Below the pieces are notes generated by a model, which searched no databases, was not told where the DNA came from, and saw only the letters and a program-made list of their open reading frames with translations. Both the position numbers and the translations under genes were made by a program. Below, piece after piece: positions 8,558 through 17,292 of a stretch of DNA of 64,000 nt. Origin of the DNA: Candidatus Gastranaerophilales bacterium (GTDB taxonomy: Bacteria > Cyanobacteriota > Vampirovibrionia > Gastranaerophilales > Gastranaerophilaceae); the NCBI GenBank assembly GCA_947631645.1, contig CANRMD010000005.1:1-64000 (forward strand), in the 5' to 3' direction. Each line of letters begins with the position of its first letter. Within the stretch, counting starts at the first letter, position 1.

Positions 8558-9406
8558 ATGAGAGAACAAATTGAGAAAATTATAGAAGAAGAATATAGTC
8601 ATTTGTTAAAATCCATAAAAAATGATTTTAAAAAGAATTTTTGTAAGAAAAAACACAATTTTTTATTAGATGGTTTGAATATAGATACAAAAATAGGTTT
8701 AGTTTTTGCAAGTAGTTTTGAATCAAAAATTGGAAATGCTATGCAACGAGTAGCATTAGAGATAGCACGTTTGAAATATGGAAAAGAAAATGTGCCTTAT
8801 ATAATTAACATACACAATATAAAACATAATATAAATGAAGTTAAGGGAAAACAATTTATAGTAACAGATATTGATACTAATGATGAAGAACTAAATAAAA
8901 GAATTGCAGGAATAATAAAAAGAAATGAAGGTAATTTAAGATGCAATCCTCAAAAAGTCTGCAATTTAAATTTTACCGAATTAAAGACTTTATTAACGAA
9001 TTTACCAAAATCCAATACTGTTATAAAAAATGATATAGATTTAGCATTTAATGATGGTAAAAATTGGAATTTATTAGAGATTAAAGCTGGTGGAGATTTA
9101 GATAGTTCAAATGCAAGAGGGAATGTAATTAAATTGCTAACTTCTTATGTTGCACTAAACTCTAATAAAGCAAAACCGTACTTTGCAACTTATTATCATA
9201 AGACTGGAGAAGGAAATAAGTGGTGTGGTTCAATGAAAAAATTTTTGCAATATCCAGTAATGTTTTTAATAGGTTCGGATTTTTGGGAAAAGATTTTACC
9301 AGAGAATATTTCATTTGATGAATTTAAAAAGATCTATCTAAAAGTAATGAAAAAAATTAAAATTGCCAATATAATTGATGATTTAAAAAATATATGTGAG
9401 GAATAA
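8558..9406 (+). CDS. Predicted type II restriction endonuclease, copy 1
   Basis: The 282-residue protein contains a PD-(D/E)XK-like core: D161 in IDLAF, then E174 and K176 in LLEIKAGG, with a conserved ASSFESKIGN segment at 51-60. I do not recognise the restriction family by name. It sits 9 bp after the methylase and directly before a paralogue of the same length and architecture, so it is almost certainly part of the restriction-modification operon. Both copies keep the catalytic residues at identical positions, so neither is obviously dead. Confidence 0.75.
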   Translation: MREQIEKIIEEEYSHLLKSIKNDFKKNFCKKKHNFLLDGLNIDTKIGLVFASSFESKIGNAMQRVALEIARLKYGKENVPYIINIHNIKHNINEVKGKQFIVTDIDTNDEELNKRIAGIIKRNEGNLRCNPQKVCNLNFTELKTLLTNLPKSNTVIKNDIDLAFNDGKNWNLLEIKAGGDLDSSNARGNVIKLLTSYVALNSNKAKPYFATYYHKTGEGNKWCGSMKKFLQYPVMFLIGSDFWEKILPENISFDEFKKIYLKVMKKIKIANIIDDLKNICEE

Positions 9407-10252
9407 ATGAGAGATAAAATATTTCAGATTGTTGAAGAAGAATTTTTATCAATGGTTACAAGAATCCAGAGTGATTTTGTAACTAATTTTAAGGCAAAAC
9501 AAAATAATTTTCTATTAAAAGAATTAGATACAATGATGTCTGCACATATGGTATTCGTGAGTAGTTTTGAGTCAAAAAGCGGTAATTCAATACAAAAAGT
9601 TGCTAAGGAAATTACAAAATTAAGATATGGGGCAGAAAATGTTCCTCAAATTGTTAATCCTCATAATTTAGAGCATAATGTTCAAAATCCCAACGAGCAC
9701 GAACAAATTATTGTTTCGAACATTGATATGGGCAATTCCCAATTACAAGGTAGGATTACGGAATTTATGACAAGATGTGAAGGAGATAGCAAAAGAAAAG
9801 TTTGTTGCTCGGTAAATCATGAGACTATTCTGGAATTACTTGACAAACCTTTACCAATTACGAATGAAATTCATACAAAGCCTGTGGATTTAGCTTTTTG
9901 GGATGGTGACGAATTAAATATTATGGAAATCAAAGCTGGAGGTAATCTTGATAGTAGTAATGCTCCGTCAAATGCCAAAAAGTTGTTAACTATTTATGTG
10001 GGTTTAAATTATAGAAAAACAAAACCATATTTTGCAACTATTTATCATAAAGACGGAGAAGGCAGAACTTGGTCTGGCTCTATTAAGAAATATTTGCAAT
10101 ACCCACATATGTTTTTAGTAGGTTCGGCATTTTGGAATAAGATTTTACCTGAAGGTGTTAATTTTAATGAGTTTACCAAAATATACAACGAAGCAATTAA
10201 TCAAATAAATCTGAACGAAAAACTAAATGAAATGATTAGAAGTTGCTCATAG
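9407..10252 (+). CDS. Predicted type II restriction endonuclease, copy 2
   Basis: This 281-residue paralogue of the preceding gene starts on the base after its stop codon (TAAATG), with GAGGAATAA as ribosome site. D161, E174 and K176 and the VSSFESKSGN segment align at the same residues without gaps up to there. The middle region (about 85-140) is the most diverged part and could set target choice. The pair may act as a heterodimer or as two specificities. The 3' end overlaps the convergent methylase gene by 17 bp. Confidence 0.75.
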   Translation: MRDKIFQIVEEEFLSMVTRIQSDFVTNFKAKQNNFLLKELDTMMSAHMVFVSSFESKSGNSIQKVAKEITKLRYGAENVPQIVNPHNLEHNVQNPNEHEQIIVSNIDMGNSQLQGRITEFMTRCEGDSKRKVCCSVNHETILELLDKPLPITNEIHTKPVDLAFWDGDELNIMEIKAGGNLDSSNAPSNAKKLLTIYVGLNYRKTKPYFATIYHKDGEGRTWSGSIKKYLQYPHMFLVGSAFWNKILPEGVNFNEFTKIYNEAINQINLNEKLNEMIRSCS

Positions 10253-10964
10253 CATACTCTTTCATTTTGCATTCGTGTTCTTGAAATCTTGTGTGTGTCG
10301 CATCAAAATATTCTTTTTCTAATTCAATACCGATAAAATTTCGTTTTAAATTATATGCGGCAATTCCCGTTGAGCCAACCCCCATAAACGGATCTAAAAT
10401 TGTATCACCTATATTAGAGGCAATTTTAATAATATGTTCCAATAATTTTACAGGTTTTTGTGCCGGATGTTTTGGATTGGAAAGCCTTTCAGGTTGCATA
10501 CAAATTGGGGTTTGAATAAAGTTATGCATTTCTTTTTGATTACTGAAATTCCATTGATGTCCTTTATTCCACATACACACAATTAACTCACAACTATTCA
10601 GAAAACCATTTTTATAGATTTTAGGAGCAGGATTTGTCTTGTGCCAGACCATAAATTGAAAAGTATCAAATTCTGGATCAAATACTTCGTGCCATTTCCC
10701 TATTTGGTTATATGTGGTAAAAACAAAGATATTACCCTTTGGTTTAATTATTCTTTTGAAGTTTGCTAATAAATCTTTTGGCTCAATTTCGGGTTTATCC
10801 CAGTCTGCTAAATCATTATTTAATGCTGACCTACCCGGTAAATCAATGTTCCCTGTTGAATATTTTGCAATATTATATGGAGGATCTGTTAGTATTAAAT
10901 CTACCGATTTGTCCGGAATATCATCTAATAATTTAAAGCAATCACCATATCTTAAGTCGTACAT
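10236..10964 (-). CDS. Beta-class site-specific DNA methyltransferase (DpnA-like)
   Basis: The protein has 242 residues. DPPYN at 27-31 precedes the AdoMet motif DPFMGVGSTG near 190, the beta-class order for N6-adenine or N4-cytosine methylases. I placed the start at 10964, where AAAGGAGAAAAA precedes ATG, rather than the ATG 29 codons upstream, which lacks a ribosome site. Together with the D12 methylase and endonucleases the set recalls DpnII-type systems that carry two methylases, one for single-stranded DNA. It is convergent with the endonuclease genes and downstream of an unknown gene. Confidence 0.88.
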   Translation of the reverse strand: MYDLRYGDCFKLLDDIPDKSVDLILTDPPYNIAKYSTGNIDLPGRSALNNDLADWDKPEIEPKDLLANFKRIIKPKGNIFVFTTYNQIGKWHEVFDPEFDTFQFMVWHKTNPAPKIYKNGFLNSCELIVCMWNKGHQWNFSNQKEMHNFIQTPICMQPERLSNPKHPAQKPVKLLEHIIKIASNIGDTILDPFMGVGSTGIAAYNLKRNFIGIELEKEYFDATHTRFQEHECKMKEYAMSNF

Positions 10965-11067
10965 TTTTTCTCCTTTATTTAATAATAGCTTAAACAAGTT
11001 GAAAAAGTTTGTTTGTGTTGTTTTGTGTAGTATATAAGTTGTTTTTTGCACTGAGCAAAAGAGTTTT

Positions 11068-11712
11068 TTATTTTGTTAAAAATTCAATAAATAAACTCAC
11101 CGATAACGACTCTATTTTTTTCTCACGTTTTTTCTCAGGATTTGTTTCGAAGTAATTTTGAATTTTATAAAATACTTCAAGTGCATAACTCAAGTCTTTT
11201 AATGGATTTTGAGGTTTGTCATTATTAAAAATTCTTTCAAGGACTTTCAAAACTGTAATATAATTTTCGTATTCTTCAGTATTAACATTAAATATAAGAC
11301 CAGCAATACTTAACCCATACCCAATAGTATCTAATAGCTTTGATACGTCTAATGTACCACTATTATTTTGATATAATATGTAAGTTCCCGAATCAATGCT
11401 ATTTGAGTACAAAAAATTAATTGCATTGAATGAGACAGTATAATTATGACCTTGTTCTTTTTGAATTTTATTCCATAGTGTTTCACAGAATGCTTGTAAG
11501 TTTTGATTTATTTCTTGAGTCGACAAATTGTTTATATGTGTAGTTCCTTGTAAGTGATAATCTGTACGCATTTTATTTTGTGCATATTCATGATCTTGAA
11601 CATTGCAAATAGTTTTAATCTCTATTAAAATATATTTTTTGTATTCATTATTATTTTGCCTTAATGCACATAATCCATTATTTAATAATTCGTAATAGTC
11701 TTTATTCAGCAT
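11068..11712 (-). CDS. Unknown protein of the restriction-modification locus
   Basis: The product is 214 residues with no family I recognise. The start at 11712 is preceded by GGAAAGGAA; an upstream in-frame ATG at 11760 lacks a ribosome site. The sequence is soluble-looking, with a lysine-rich C-terminus (KKREKKIES) and no clear catalytic motif or membrane segment. It lies 103 bp upstream of the beta-class methylase on the same strand, so it may be a control or accessory protein of that system. Confidence 0.7.
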   Translation of the reverse strand: MLNKDYYELLNNGLCALRQNNNEYKKYILIEIKTICNVQDHEYAQNKMRTDYHLQGTTHINNLSTQEINQNLQAFCETLWNKIQKEQGHNYTVSFNAINFLYSNSIDSGTYILYQNNSGTLDVSKLLDTIGYGLSIAGLIFNVNTEEYENYITVLKVLERIFNNDKPQNPLKDLSYALEVFYKIQNYFETNPEKKREKKIESLSVSLFIEFLTK

Positions 11713-11760
11713 AAATTTCCTTTCCTGCTTTTTGCTAATTATAGCATAGATTTTAGGCAT

Positions 11761-12090
11761 ACATTTTTTATCGACACAGAAGGAAATGGAAATTAGGTAT
11801 TCTAACTAATCTCAAAACCTGTTCAAAAAGTGCTCAACTCGCTAATTAAGGTAGGGTAAATCTGATTTATAGATAAAAACCTTCACAATGATAATCCTAC
11901 AAAAATATTTAAAGATGAAAATGACCATTTTTTAAATCGTTAGGATTTGTTAGACCAATAAGCATTAGTTATATTTAAAGAGATTGGTGCAGAAATTTAT
12001 TAAGTTAGTTCTAAACTATAAAATTTAATAATCTACGTACTATAGAATATTTTGTTATTTTTTTCTAACATATTAAGTTAATTTTTTGCT
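11761..12090. other. Gene-free AT-rich stretch at the right end of the defence unit
   Basis: I see no supported coding frame or RNA here. It separates the last cargo gene from the repeat-rich end of the unit. Confidence 0.5.
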
Positions 12091-12342
12091 AATTTTCAAA
12101 TTGGACATTTCCGAAATAATCAAACTAAGCGTACACTTCAAACACACAGCCGAAATGCAGACAGGGGAATAGTTTTAATTCAACTTTCCGTAATAATCAT
12201 ACTAACCGTTTATCCAAAAAAAGTCCAAAAAGACCGTTTTGTAAACGGATAGTTTGATTATTTCCGACAGCTAAAACCCAAACAGGAAGCCAACTTTCCG
12301 TAAAAATCAAACTAACCGTAAATATCAAACTACTCAATTAAC
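12091..12342. repeat. Right copy of the 90-bp repeat and 17-bp motif cluster
   Basis: The 90-bp block at 12091-12180 is followed by 17-bp motif copies at 12188-12204, 12298-12314 and 12316-12332, an inverted copy at 12250-12265, and the copy inside the block at 12111-12127. The last direct copy carries the CTCAATTAACTAC extension, as at 2221-2250. The cluster ends about 85 bp before the tRNA-Gln gene, matching the layout beside the tRNA fragment at 2302. Confidence 0.75.
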
Positions 12343-12427
12343 TACACTACAACTTTAAATATACACAATACAAACTACACCAATACAAAATATAATAAAA
12401 CTCTTAAGTATCCTTAAGAGCTTTAAT

Positions 12428-12503
12428 TGGCTGGGACGGAAGGATTCGAACCTCCGAGATGCCTGGACCAAAACCAGGTGCCTTACCACTTGGCGACGTC
12501 CCA
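12428..12503 (-). tRNA. tRNA-Gln (anticodon TTG), CCA encoded
   Basis: The gene folds as a full cloverleaf: 7-bp acceptor TGGGACG/CGTCCCA, anticodon loop TTTTGGT, T-arm GGAGG-TTCGAAT-CCTTC, discriminator G, then encoded CCA (12428-12430). The 3' end faces the defence region, the side on which tRNA-targeting elements insert. The genome also encodes GatA, consistent with Glu-tRNA-Gln amidation. Confidence 0.95.
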
Positions 12504-12631
12504 TTATCTTTAACTATTATATATTATTAAGAGCATATTCAAAAGTCAAGATTTTTTATTAAATTACTGTATACTTTTATTTTTTTTTATGCCTTAATAT
12601 ATGTATAAACATAGACAAAAAGGAATTATAC

Positions 12632-13288
12632 ATGCAAGCACGCAGAGCAGCAAGAGAATTAGCATTAATACTTTTTTCTCAAATGGATACGGTACAAAAC
12701 CCTAACAAATGGGATTTTCAGGATATTGTTGTTAAATCAGTAAGAACTTTAACAAATAATTCTGCTGATGAATTAAAATCGGTTACTAACTCAATATTAG
12801 AGATTAAAGAATACATAAGCGATTACGAAGCAAATCATCCCGACAATTTGGAACGACCTATTGAAGCTTCAGATTTACCCGTACCCATTCCAATGACATC
12901 TGATATGCAAAATAAACTTGATGAATTATTAAATATTGCGGAAAAAGCAATGCTTGCATTAGAAATAGCCGAAATGACGGCATTGGAAGAAAATTCAGAA
13001 GTAAAAGAATATATAATAAAGATTTCTAAAGCTTTTCAAACACATAAAGATGATATTGACGGTCAAATCAAAAAATATGCTTTAGGCTGGGATATCAACA
13101 GACTTGTAAAAATGGATAAAGATATTCTTAGAATTGCTATTTGCGAACTTTTATACGTCAATGATGCACCGGTTAAAGTTGTTATTGATGAAGCTGTTGA
13201 ACTTGCTAAAAAATATTCGACAGATGATTCGGGTGCTTTTGTTAACGGAATTTTAGGCAAAGTTGTTATTGAAAACAATTTAAAATAA
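12632..13288 (+). CDS. nusB: Transcription antitermination factor NusB
   Basis: This 218-residue protein should bind boxA RNA with S10 in antitermination and rRNA synthesis. It opens MQARRAARELAL, the cyanobacterial form, and ends with the NusB fold (LGWDINRLVKMDKDILRIA, VIDEAVELAKKYS, FVNGILGKV). An acidic insertion of about 70 residues makes it longer than the ~140-residue enterobacterial protein, again as in cyanobacteria. AAGGAA precedes the ATG. ftsY follows after 16 bp. Confidence 0.93.
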   Translation: MQARRAARELALILFSQMDTVQNPNKWDFQDIVVKSVRTLTNNSADELKSVTNSILEIKEYISDYEANHPDNLERPIEASDLPVPIPMTSDMQNKLDELLNIAEKAMLALEIAEMTALEENSEVKEYIIKISKAFQTHKDDIDGQIKKYALGWDINRLVKMDKDILRIAICELLYVNDAPVKVVIDEAVELAKKYSTDDSGAFVNGILGKVVIENNLK

Positions 13289-13304
13289 CTTTAGGGATAA
13301 GTTT

Positions 13305-14276
13305 ATGTTTAATTTTTTCAAAAAAAATGAATCAGAACCCCAACAGAACGGAGCTGAAAAACCAAAATCTTTTTGGAATTTTTCATTTGACAGCTTAAAA
13401 AAAACCATTTCTAATACAACACAAAACCTTGTTGAAAATGTAGTTTCAACGATTGAGGAAGAAGAAGAGTTTGACGATTTTATTCTTGATGATATGGAAG
13501 ATTTACTTATAAAAGCAGATTTAGGTGTAAATCTTGCTTCTTCCATAACGGATAAATTAAGAAAACAAACTAAAGTAAAACCCTCACAAATTAAACAGTT
13601 TTTAAAAGATGAGTTTGTACAAATATTGAAAGAAGCAGGTTCGTCAGAGTTAAACTATGAAGAGAACAAACTCAACATTTATTTCATAACCGGAGTTAAC
13701 GGAGCCGGTAAAACGACACTAATTGCAAAATTGGCAAACAATTTTAGACTATCGGGCAAAAAAGTTCTTTTAGCAGCGGGCGACACTTTCAGAGCTGCTG
13801 CCGAAGAACAGCTTGATATATGGGCAAAAAGAGCTCAGGTTGATATTGTAAGAAAAGACGGTATTGATGCTGCCGCGGTTGTTTTTGATGCTATAAAAAA
13901 AGCTCAAAATGAAAATTATGATGTACTTTTGATTGATACCGCCGGCAGACTTCATAATAAACGCAACTTAATGGAAGAATTAAATAAAGTTAAATCCGTT
14001 ATTGATAAATTAGCCCCTGATTGTTTACGTGAAAGCATACTGGTTCTTGATGCCAATACCGGACAAAACGGTTTATCTCAAGCTAAATTATTCTCCGAGG
14101 TGGTTAATTTAACTTCTGTTGCTTTAACAAAACTTGACGGAAGTGCTAAAGGCGGAATTATTATAGCAATCGCAAAAGAATTTAATTTGCCAGTTAAACT
14201 TATAGGTGTTGGTGAAAAACTTGAAGATTTAAAACTTTTTAATCCTGATGATTTTCTTAATGCACTATTTAATTAG
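13305..14276 (+). CDS. ftsY: Signal recognition particle receptor FtsY
   Basis: The 323-residue SRP-type GTPase receives ribosome-SRP complexes at the membrane. An acidic N-terminal segment (IEEEEEFDDF) precedes the N domain. The G domain has GVNGAGKTT near 130, DTAGR near 211 and TKLDGSAKGG near 274. The 3' end overlaps the convergent cdsA-like gene by 12 bp. It appears to share the nusB transcript. Confidence 0.95.
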   Translation: MFNFFKKNESEPQQNGAEKPKSFWNFSFDSLKKTISNTTQNLVENVVSTIEEEEEFDDFILDDMEDLLIKADLGVNLASSITDKLRKQTKVKPSQIKQFLKDEFVQILKEAGSSELNYEENKLNIYFITGVNGAGKTTLIAKLANNFRLSGKKVLLAAGDTFRAAAEEQLDIWAKRAQVDIVRKDGIDAAAVVFDAIKKAQNENYDVLLIDTAGRLHNKRNLMEELNKVKSVIDKLAPDCLRESILVLDANTGQNGLSQAKLFSEVVNLTSVALTKLDGSAKGGIIIAIAKEFNLPVKLIGVGEKLEDLKLFNPDDFLNALFN

Positions 14277-15059
14277 CATTAAAAGAATAATGCAATAATA
14301 TGCAAATGGAGCTGAAAATATAAAAGCATCAACCCTGTCGAGTATACCTCCGTAATCAAAAAAGAGGTTACTGCTATGCTTTAATCCCAAATCTCTTTTT
14401 ATAAAGGAAACAGTTAAATCTCCTATTTGAGAAAATATGGATATTACAGCACCAAATAACAGACATTGCCATATTTTAAACATCGGATATAAAAAACAAC
14501 ATACAATACAAGATACTGCAAGATTGGAAACCGAACCCATTATTGTTTTATTTGGGCTTATTTCGGGGGATAGATGCTTATTTTTAAAATAAGGACCTAT
14601 TTTTGATGCGGTGAAATCTCCCAATAAAACAGCAGCAAAATATATCATTACTAGTTTTATGTTAGAAAAAGGTACTACATAAAATAACTTTATTATATAT
14701 AAAGTACAAAAAATATATACAAAGCTCATTATTGTAGAAAAAGATACCAAAATATAAGGTTTCTTATTTTTTATAATTGTACAAAAACATGTTAAAAATA
14801 TTCCAAAAACTAAAACAGGGGTCACCCAGCTTTGATAATCAAATATAAAAAGATATGAAAGCAAAGCACCTATTAATTCCGGAATAAATTTAAATATTTC
14901 TATATCTTTTGATTTAAACATTTCACGGTATTCTTTCAACGTAAAAATAATAAATAATACAGATATTATAAATAAAGCTGTTTTTGATACGATAATAGCA
15001 GCTAAAATCAGCACTAATATCAAAAAACCCGATAAATATCTTATTATTTTAGACTTCAT
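14265..15059 (-). CDS. cdsA: Phosphatidate cytidylyltransferase (CdsA family), first copy
   Basis: This 264-residue integral membrane protein has about eight hydrophobic segments and should make CDP-diacylglycerol from CTP and phosphatidate. The C-terminal signature is present but deviates: KRDLGLKHSSNLFFDYGGILDRVDAF has KH where KD is usual and YGG where HGG is usual. The second family member at 42491 keeps the consensus. This copy is otherwise of normal length, so it may be active with altered kinetics or substrate. Confidence 0.87.
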   Translation of the reverse strand: MKSKIIRYLSGFLILVLILAAIIVSKTALFIISVLFIIFTLKEYREMFKSKDIEIFKFIPELIGALLSYLFIFDYQSWVTPVLVFGIFLTCFCTIIKNKKPYILVSFSTIMSFVYIFCTLYIIKLFYVVPFSNIKLVMIYFAAVLLGDFTASKIGPYFKNKHLSPEISPNKTIMGSVSNLAVSCIVCCFLYPMFKIWQCLLFGAVISIFSQIGDLTVSFIKRDLGLKHSSNLFFDYGGILDRVDAFIFSAPFAYYCIILLMLIK

Positions 15060-15101
15060 TAATTATCCTTTTTTATAAACCAATTTTAGCATATTTTAAA
15101 T

Positions 15102-15770
15102 CTAAAACAATAAAATACATATAAGCGAAGTAACAATACCAATTATAATTAAAGCCAATGTTGCCATAACGACTTGTTTAGGTTTGTTTCTTTCAATACA
15201 GCTGGAAGTTCCTAAAACATGGCTTGCTGCCCCTATTGCAAGCCCTATAGATATATCGCTTTTAATCCGTATTAGTTTTAAAAGTTTATGTCCGAATACA
15301 GCTCCATATATTCCTGTTAACGCAACAATACAAGCAGTAAGCTCGGGTATTCCGCCAATTGCTTTTGATATTTCTATTGCAATAGGAGTAGTAACCGATT
15401 TTGGCATTAAAGACACTATTAATTGCCAATCGGAATGAAAAATTTTACCTAAAAAATAACAGGTTAAAAGTGCAGTTACTGTTCCCGCTAAAAAACCGGA
15501 ATATATTGCCCTCTTATTTTTTGTAAGTAAATCTATATTTTCTGCCAAAGGATATCCCAAAGCTATAGTAGCAGGGCCTAAAAGCAATGTCAGAAAACAC
15601 GCCGATTCATTATATTTTGTATAATCAATTTTAAAAAAATATAAAATTAATATTAAAATAAGCCCTGCAGTAACATTAGGGTTAATAAAGTTAAAATGAG
15701 GCTGTTTCTTTAACCAGAGTGCAAATTCGTATAATAAAACCGTATAAATAAGACCCCATATATTAATCAT
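15102..15770 (-). CDS. lrgB: LrgB/CidB-type membrane protein
   Basis: The 222-residue polytopic membrane protein carries the family motifs PKSVTTPIAIEIS, TGIYGAVFG and GAASHVLGTS. LrgAB/CidAB pairs were described as holin-like modulators of murein hydrolase activity and are also linked to pyruvate and small-acid transport. It overlaps the end of lrgA by 8 bp, so the two are translationally coupled. Confidence 0.9.
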   Translation of the reverse strand: MINIWGLIYTVLLYEFALWLKKQPHFNFINPNVTAGLILILILYFFKIDYTKYNESACFLTLLLGPATIALGYPLAENIDLLTKNKRAIYSGFLAGTVTALLTCYFLGKIFHSDWQLIVSLMPKSVTTPIAIEISKAIGGIPELTACIVALTGIYGAVFGHKLLKLIRIKSDISIGLAIGAASHVLGTSSCIERNKPKQVVMATLALIIIGIVTSLICILLF

Positions 15771-16161
15771 TATGAAATTTCCTTATTTTTTGAAGCCTTA
15801 TAAACTTTATAATATTATCAACAATAAGAGCCGTAATAAAAAGAGTTAAAGTCGCAGTTAAAATTACATTTACCAATATTGGTATAAGATTTTTCTCTAT
15901 AACCGAATAATAAACAACAATTCCGACTAATAAAGGTACAAATAACATCGGCATTATTTTAAGTAAAAACTTACAAATGTCTTTAACCCATTCTTTTTTT
16001 ATAACATTTGTTTGTAATAGAAAAGTGAATACAATCAAGCCTAAAATAGGTGCCGGCAGTATTAAATTGAATGACTTAACCAGCCAATTACAAATATACT
16101 GAATTAAAAATATTATTATAAACCCTGTTATATATTTAATTATTCGGCTAAACATATCCAT
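15763..16161 (-). CDS. lrgA: LrgA/CidA-type holin-like protein
   Basis: The protein has 132 residues with four hydrophobic segments and the family core LPAPILGLIVF plus MPMLFVPLLVGIV. It is the first gene of the lrgAB pair. The start is divergent from the radical SAM array, 61 bp away. Confidence 0.88.
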   Translation of the reverse strand: MDMFSRIIKYITGFIIIFLIQYICNWLVKSFNLILPAPILGLIVFTFLLQTNVIKKEWVKDICKFLLKIMPMLFVPLLVGIVVYYSVIEKNLIPILVNVILTATLTLFITALIVDNIIKFIRLQKIRKFHND

Positions 16162-16193
16162 TATAATATCATGAAAAAAAAATTAATTTTTAG

Positions 16194-16199
16194 TATAAT
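16194..16199 (+). promoter_or_regulatory. -10 box upstream of the radical SAM array
   Basis: A perfect TATAAT sits 23 bp before the first radical SAM start codon, with AAAGGG in the expected ribosome-site position. No convincing -35 box is visible. Confidence 0.4.
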
Positions 16200-16222
16200 T
16201 ACAATACTAAAGGGTAAAATGT

Positions 16223-17290
16223 ATGAGTTATAAATATGACTTTTGTCCTCTGCCGTTTTCAGAGATGGAGATATCTCCAAATGGCAATGTATATTTATGT
16301 TGTCCGAGTTGGAATAATTATTATTCAATCGGAAATATATTTGACCATAGTTATGATGAAGTTTGGAACTCAAATAATGCCGTAACATTAAGGCAAAAAA
16401 TTTTAAATAATGATTATTCACTGTGTAAGAAAGATAAATGTTTTCTGCTTCATAATAAAAATTTTGTTTCCGAGTTCGAAATAGAAACTCCGCCCCAAAC
16501 AGGACATCTTGAGAAATTACCTTTTGTTGTTAAATTCGGATACGATTATGAATGTAATATAGCCTGTATTTTTTGCAGAAATAAAATAAAAAGATTATCA
16601 GACGATGAACTTAAAATATTAGATGACAAAATTGACTCTTTTTTTATACCTCTTTTAAAAACGGCAAAAGTTTTAGTCATAAATACCCATGGTGATCCTT
16701 TCGGTTCAAGACACAGTATTAAATTAATAAAAAAAGCTATAGAAACATATCCTGATTTGAAATTTGATTTTACAACGAACGGACTTTTATGTAATGAAAC
16801 GATGTTTAAAAGACTTAATATAACTCCTGAAAAAATAGATAAAATAAGAGTTTCTATTCATGCCACAACGGCTAAAACGTACGGGAAAATAATTAATCAC
16901 GGGGAATTAATGTTTGATAAATTGATGGATAATATGAAATATTTATCAGAATTAAAAAAAGAATGTCATTTTACATTTTTAATGCAATTTGTAGTTACTT
17001 CTTTAAATTATAAAGAAATTCCGGCATTTGTTGATATGGCAGACAAATATAATGCACATCCTGTTTTTTGGGAATATAAATCTGATAGCATCGGTCATAC
17101 TGATTATATAGAAGACTTGTCAATTACAAACCCAAAACATAAATACCATAACGAACTTGTTAAAGTTTTAAAACACCCTAATATGTACAAATACAATGAT
17201 ATTTTGTATCCTATTTTATTGGACATCCAAAATAAACCGGTTGAAACTTTATTGGATAAATTATTAAAAAAAATTAAGGGGAATAAATAA
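16223..17290 (+). CDS. Radical SAM protein with N-terminal SPASM-like domain, type A1
   Basis: The 355-residue protein inverts the common order. A SPASM-like cysteine domain comes first (CPLPF with C8, CC at 26-27, C68, C73, and the SIGNIF...VWNS signature). The radical SAM core follows with CNIACIFC (C111, C115, C118). It should cleave SAM to a 5'-deoxyadenosyl radical; the substrate is unknown. It is closely related to the gene at 20340 (shared YDYECNIAC, GDPFGSRHS). No precursor peptide is seen nearby. The next gene starts 2 bp after its stop. Confidence 0.85.
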   Translation: MSYKYDFCPLPFSEMEISPNGNVYLCCPSWNNYYSIGNIFDHSYDEVWNSNNAVTLRQKILNNDYSLCKKDKCFLLHNKNFVSEFEIETPPQTGHLEKLPFVVKFGYDYECNIACIFCRNKIKRLSDDELKILDDKIDSFFIPLLKTAKVLVINTHGDPFGSRHSIKLIKKAIETYPDLKFDFTTNGLLCNETMFKRLNITPEKIDKIRVSIHATTAKTYGKIINHGELMFDKLMDNMKYLSELKKECHFTFLMQFVVTSLNYKEIPAFVDMADKYNAHPVFWEYKSDSIGHTDYIEDLSITNPKHKYHNELVKVLKHPNMYKYNDILYPILLDIQNKPVETLLDKLLKKIKGNK

Positions 17291-17292
17291 CA

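Noticed and set aside
9407-10252. Second endonuclease copy as a pseudogene
   Set aside because: Full length, own ribosome site, catalytic residues retained; no frameshift or stop.
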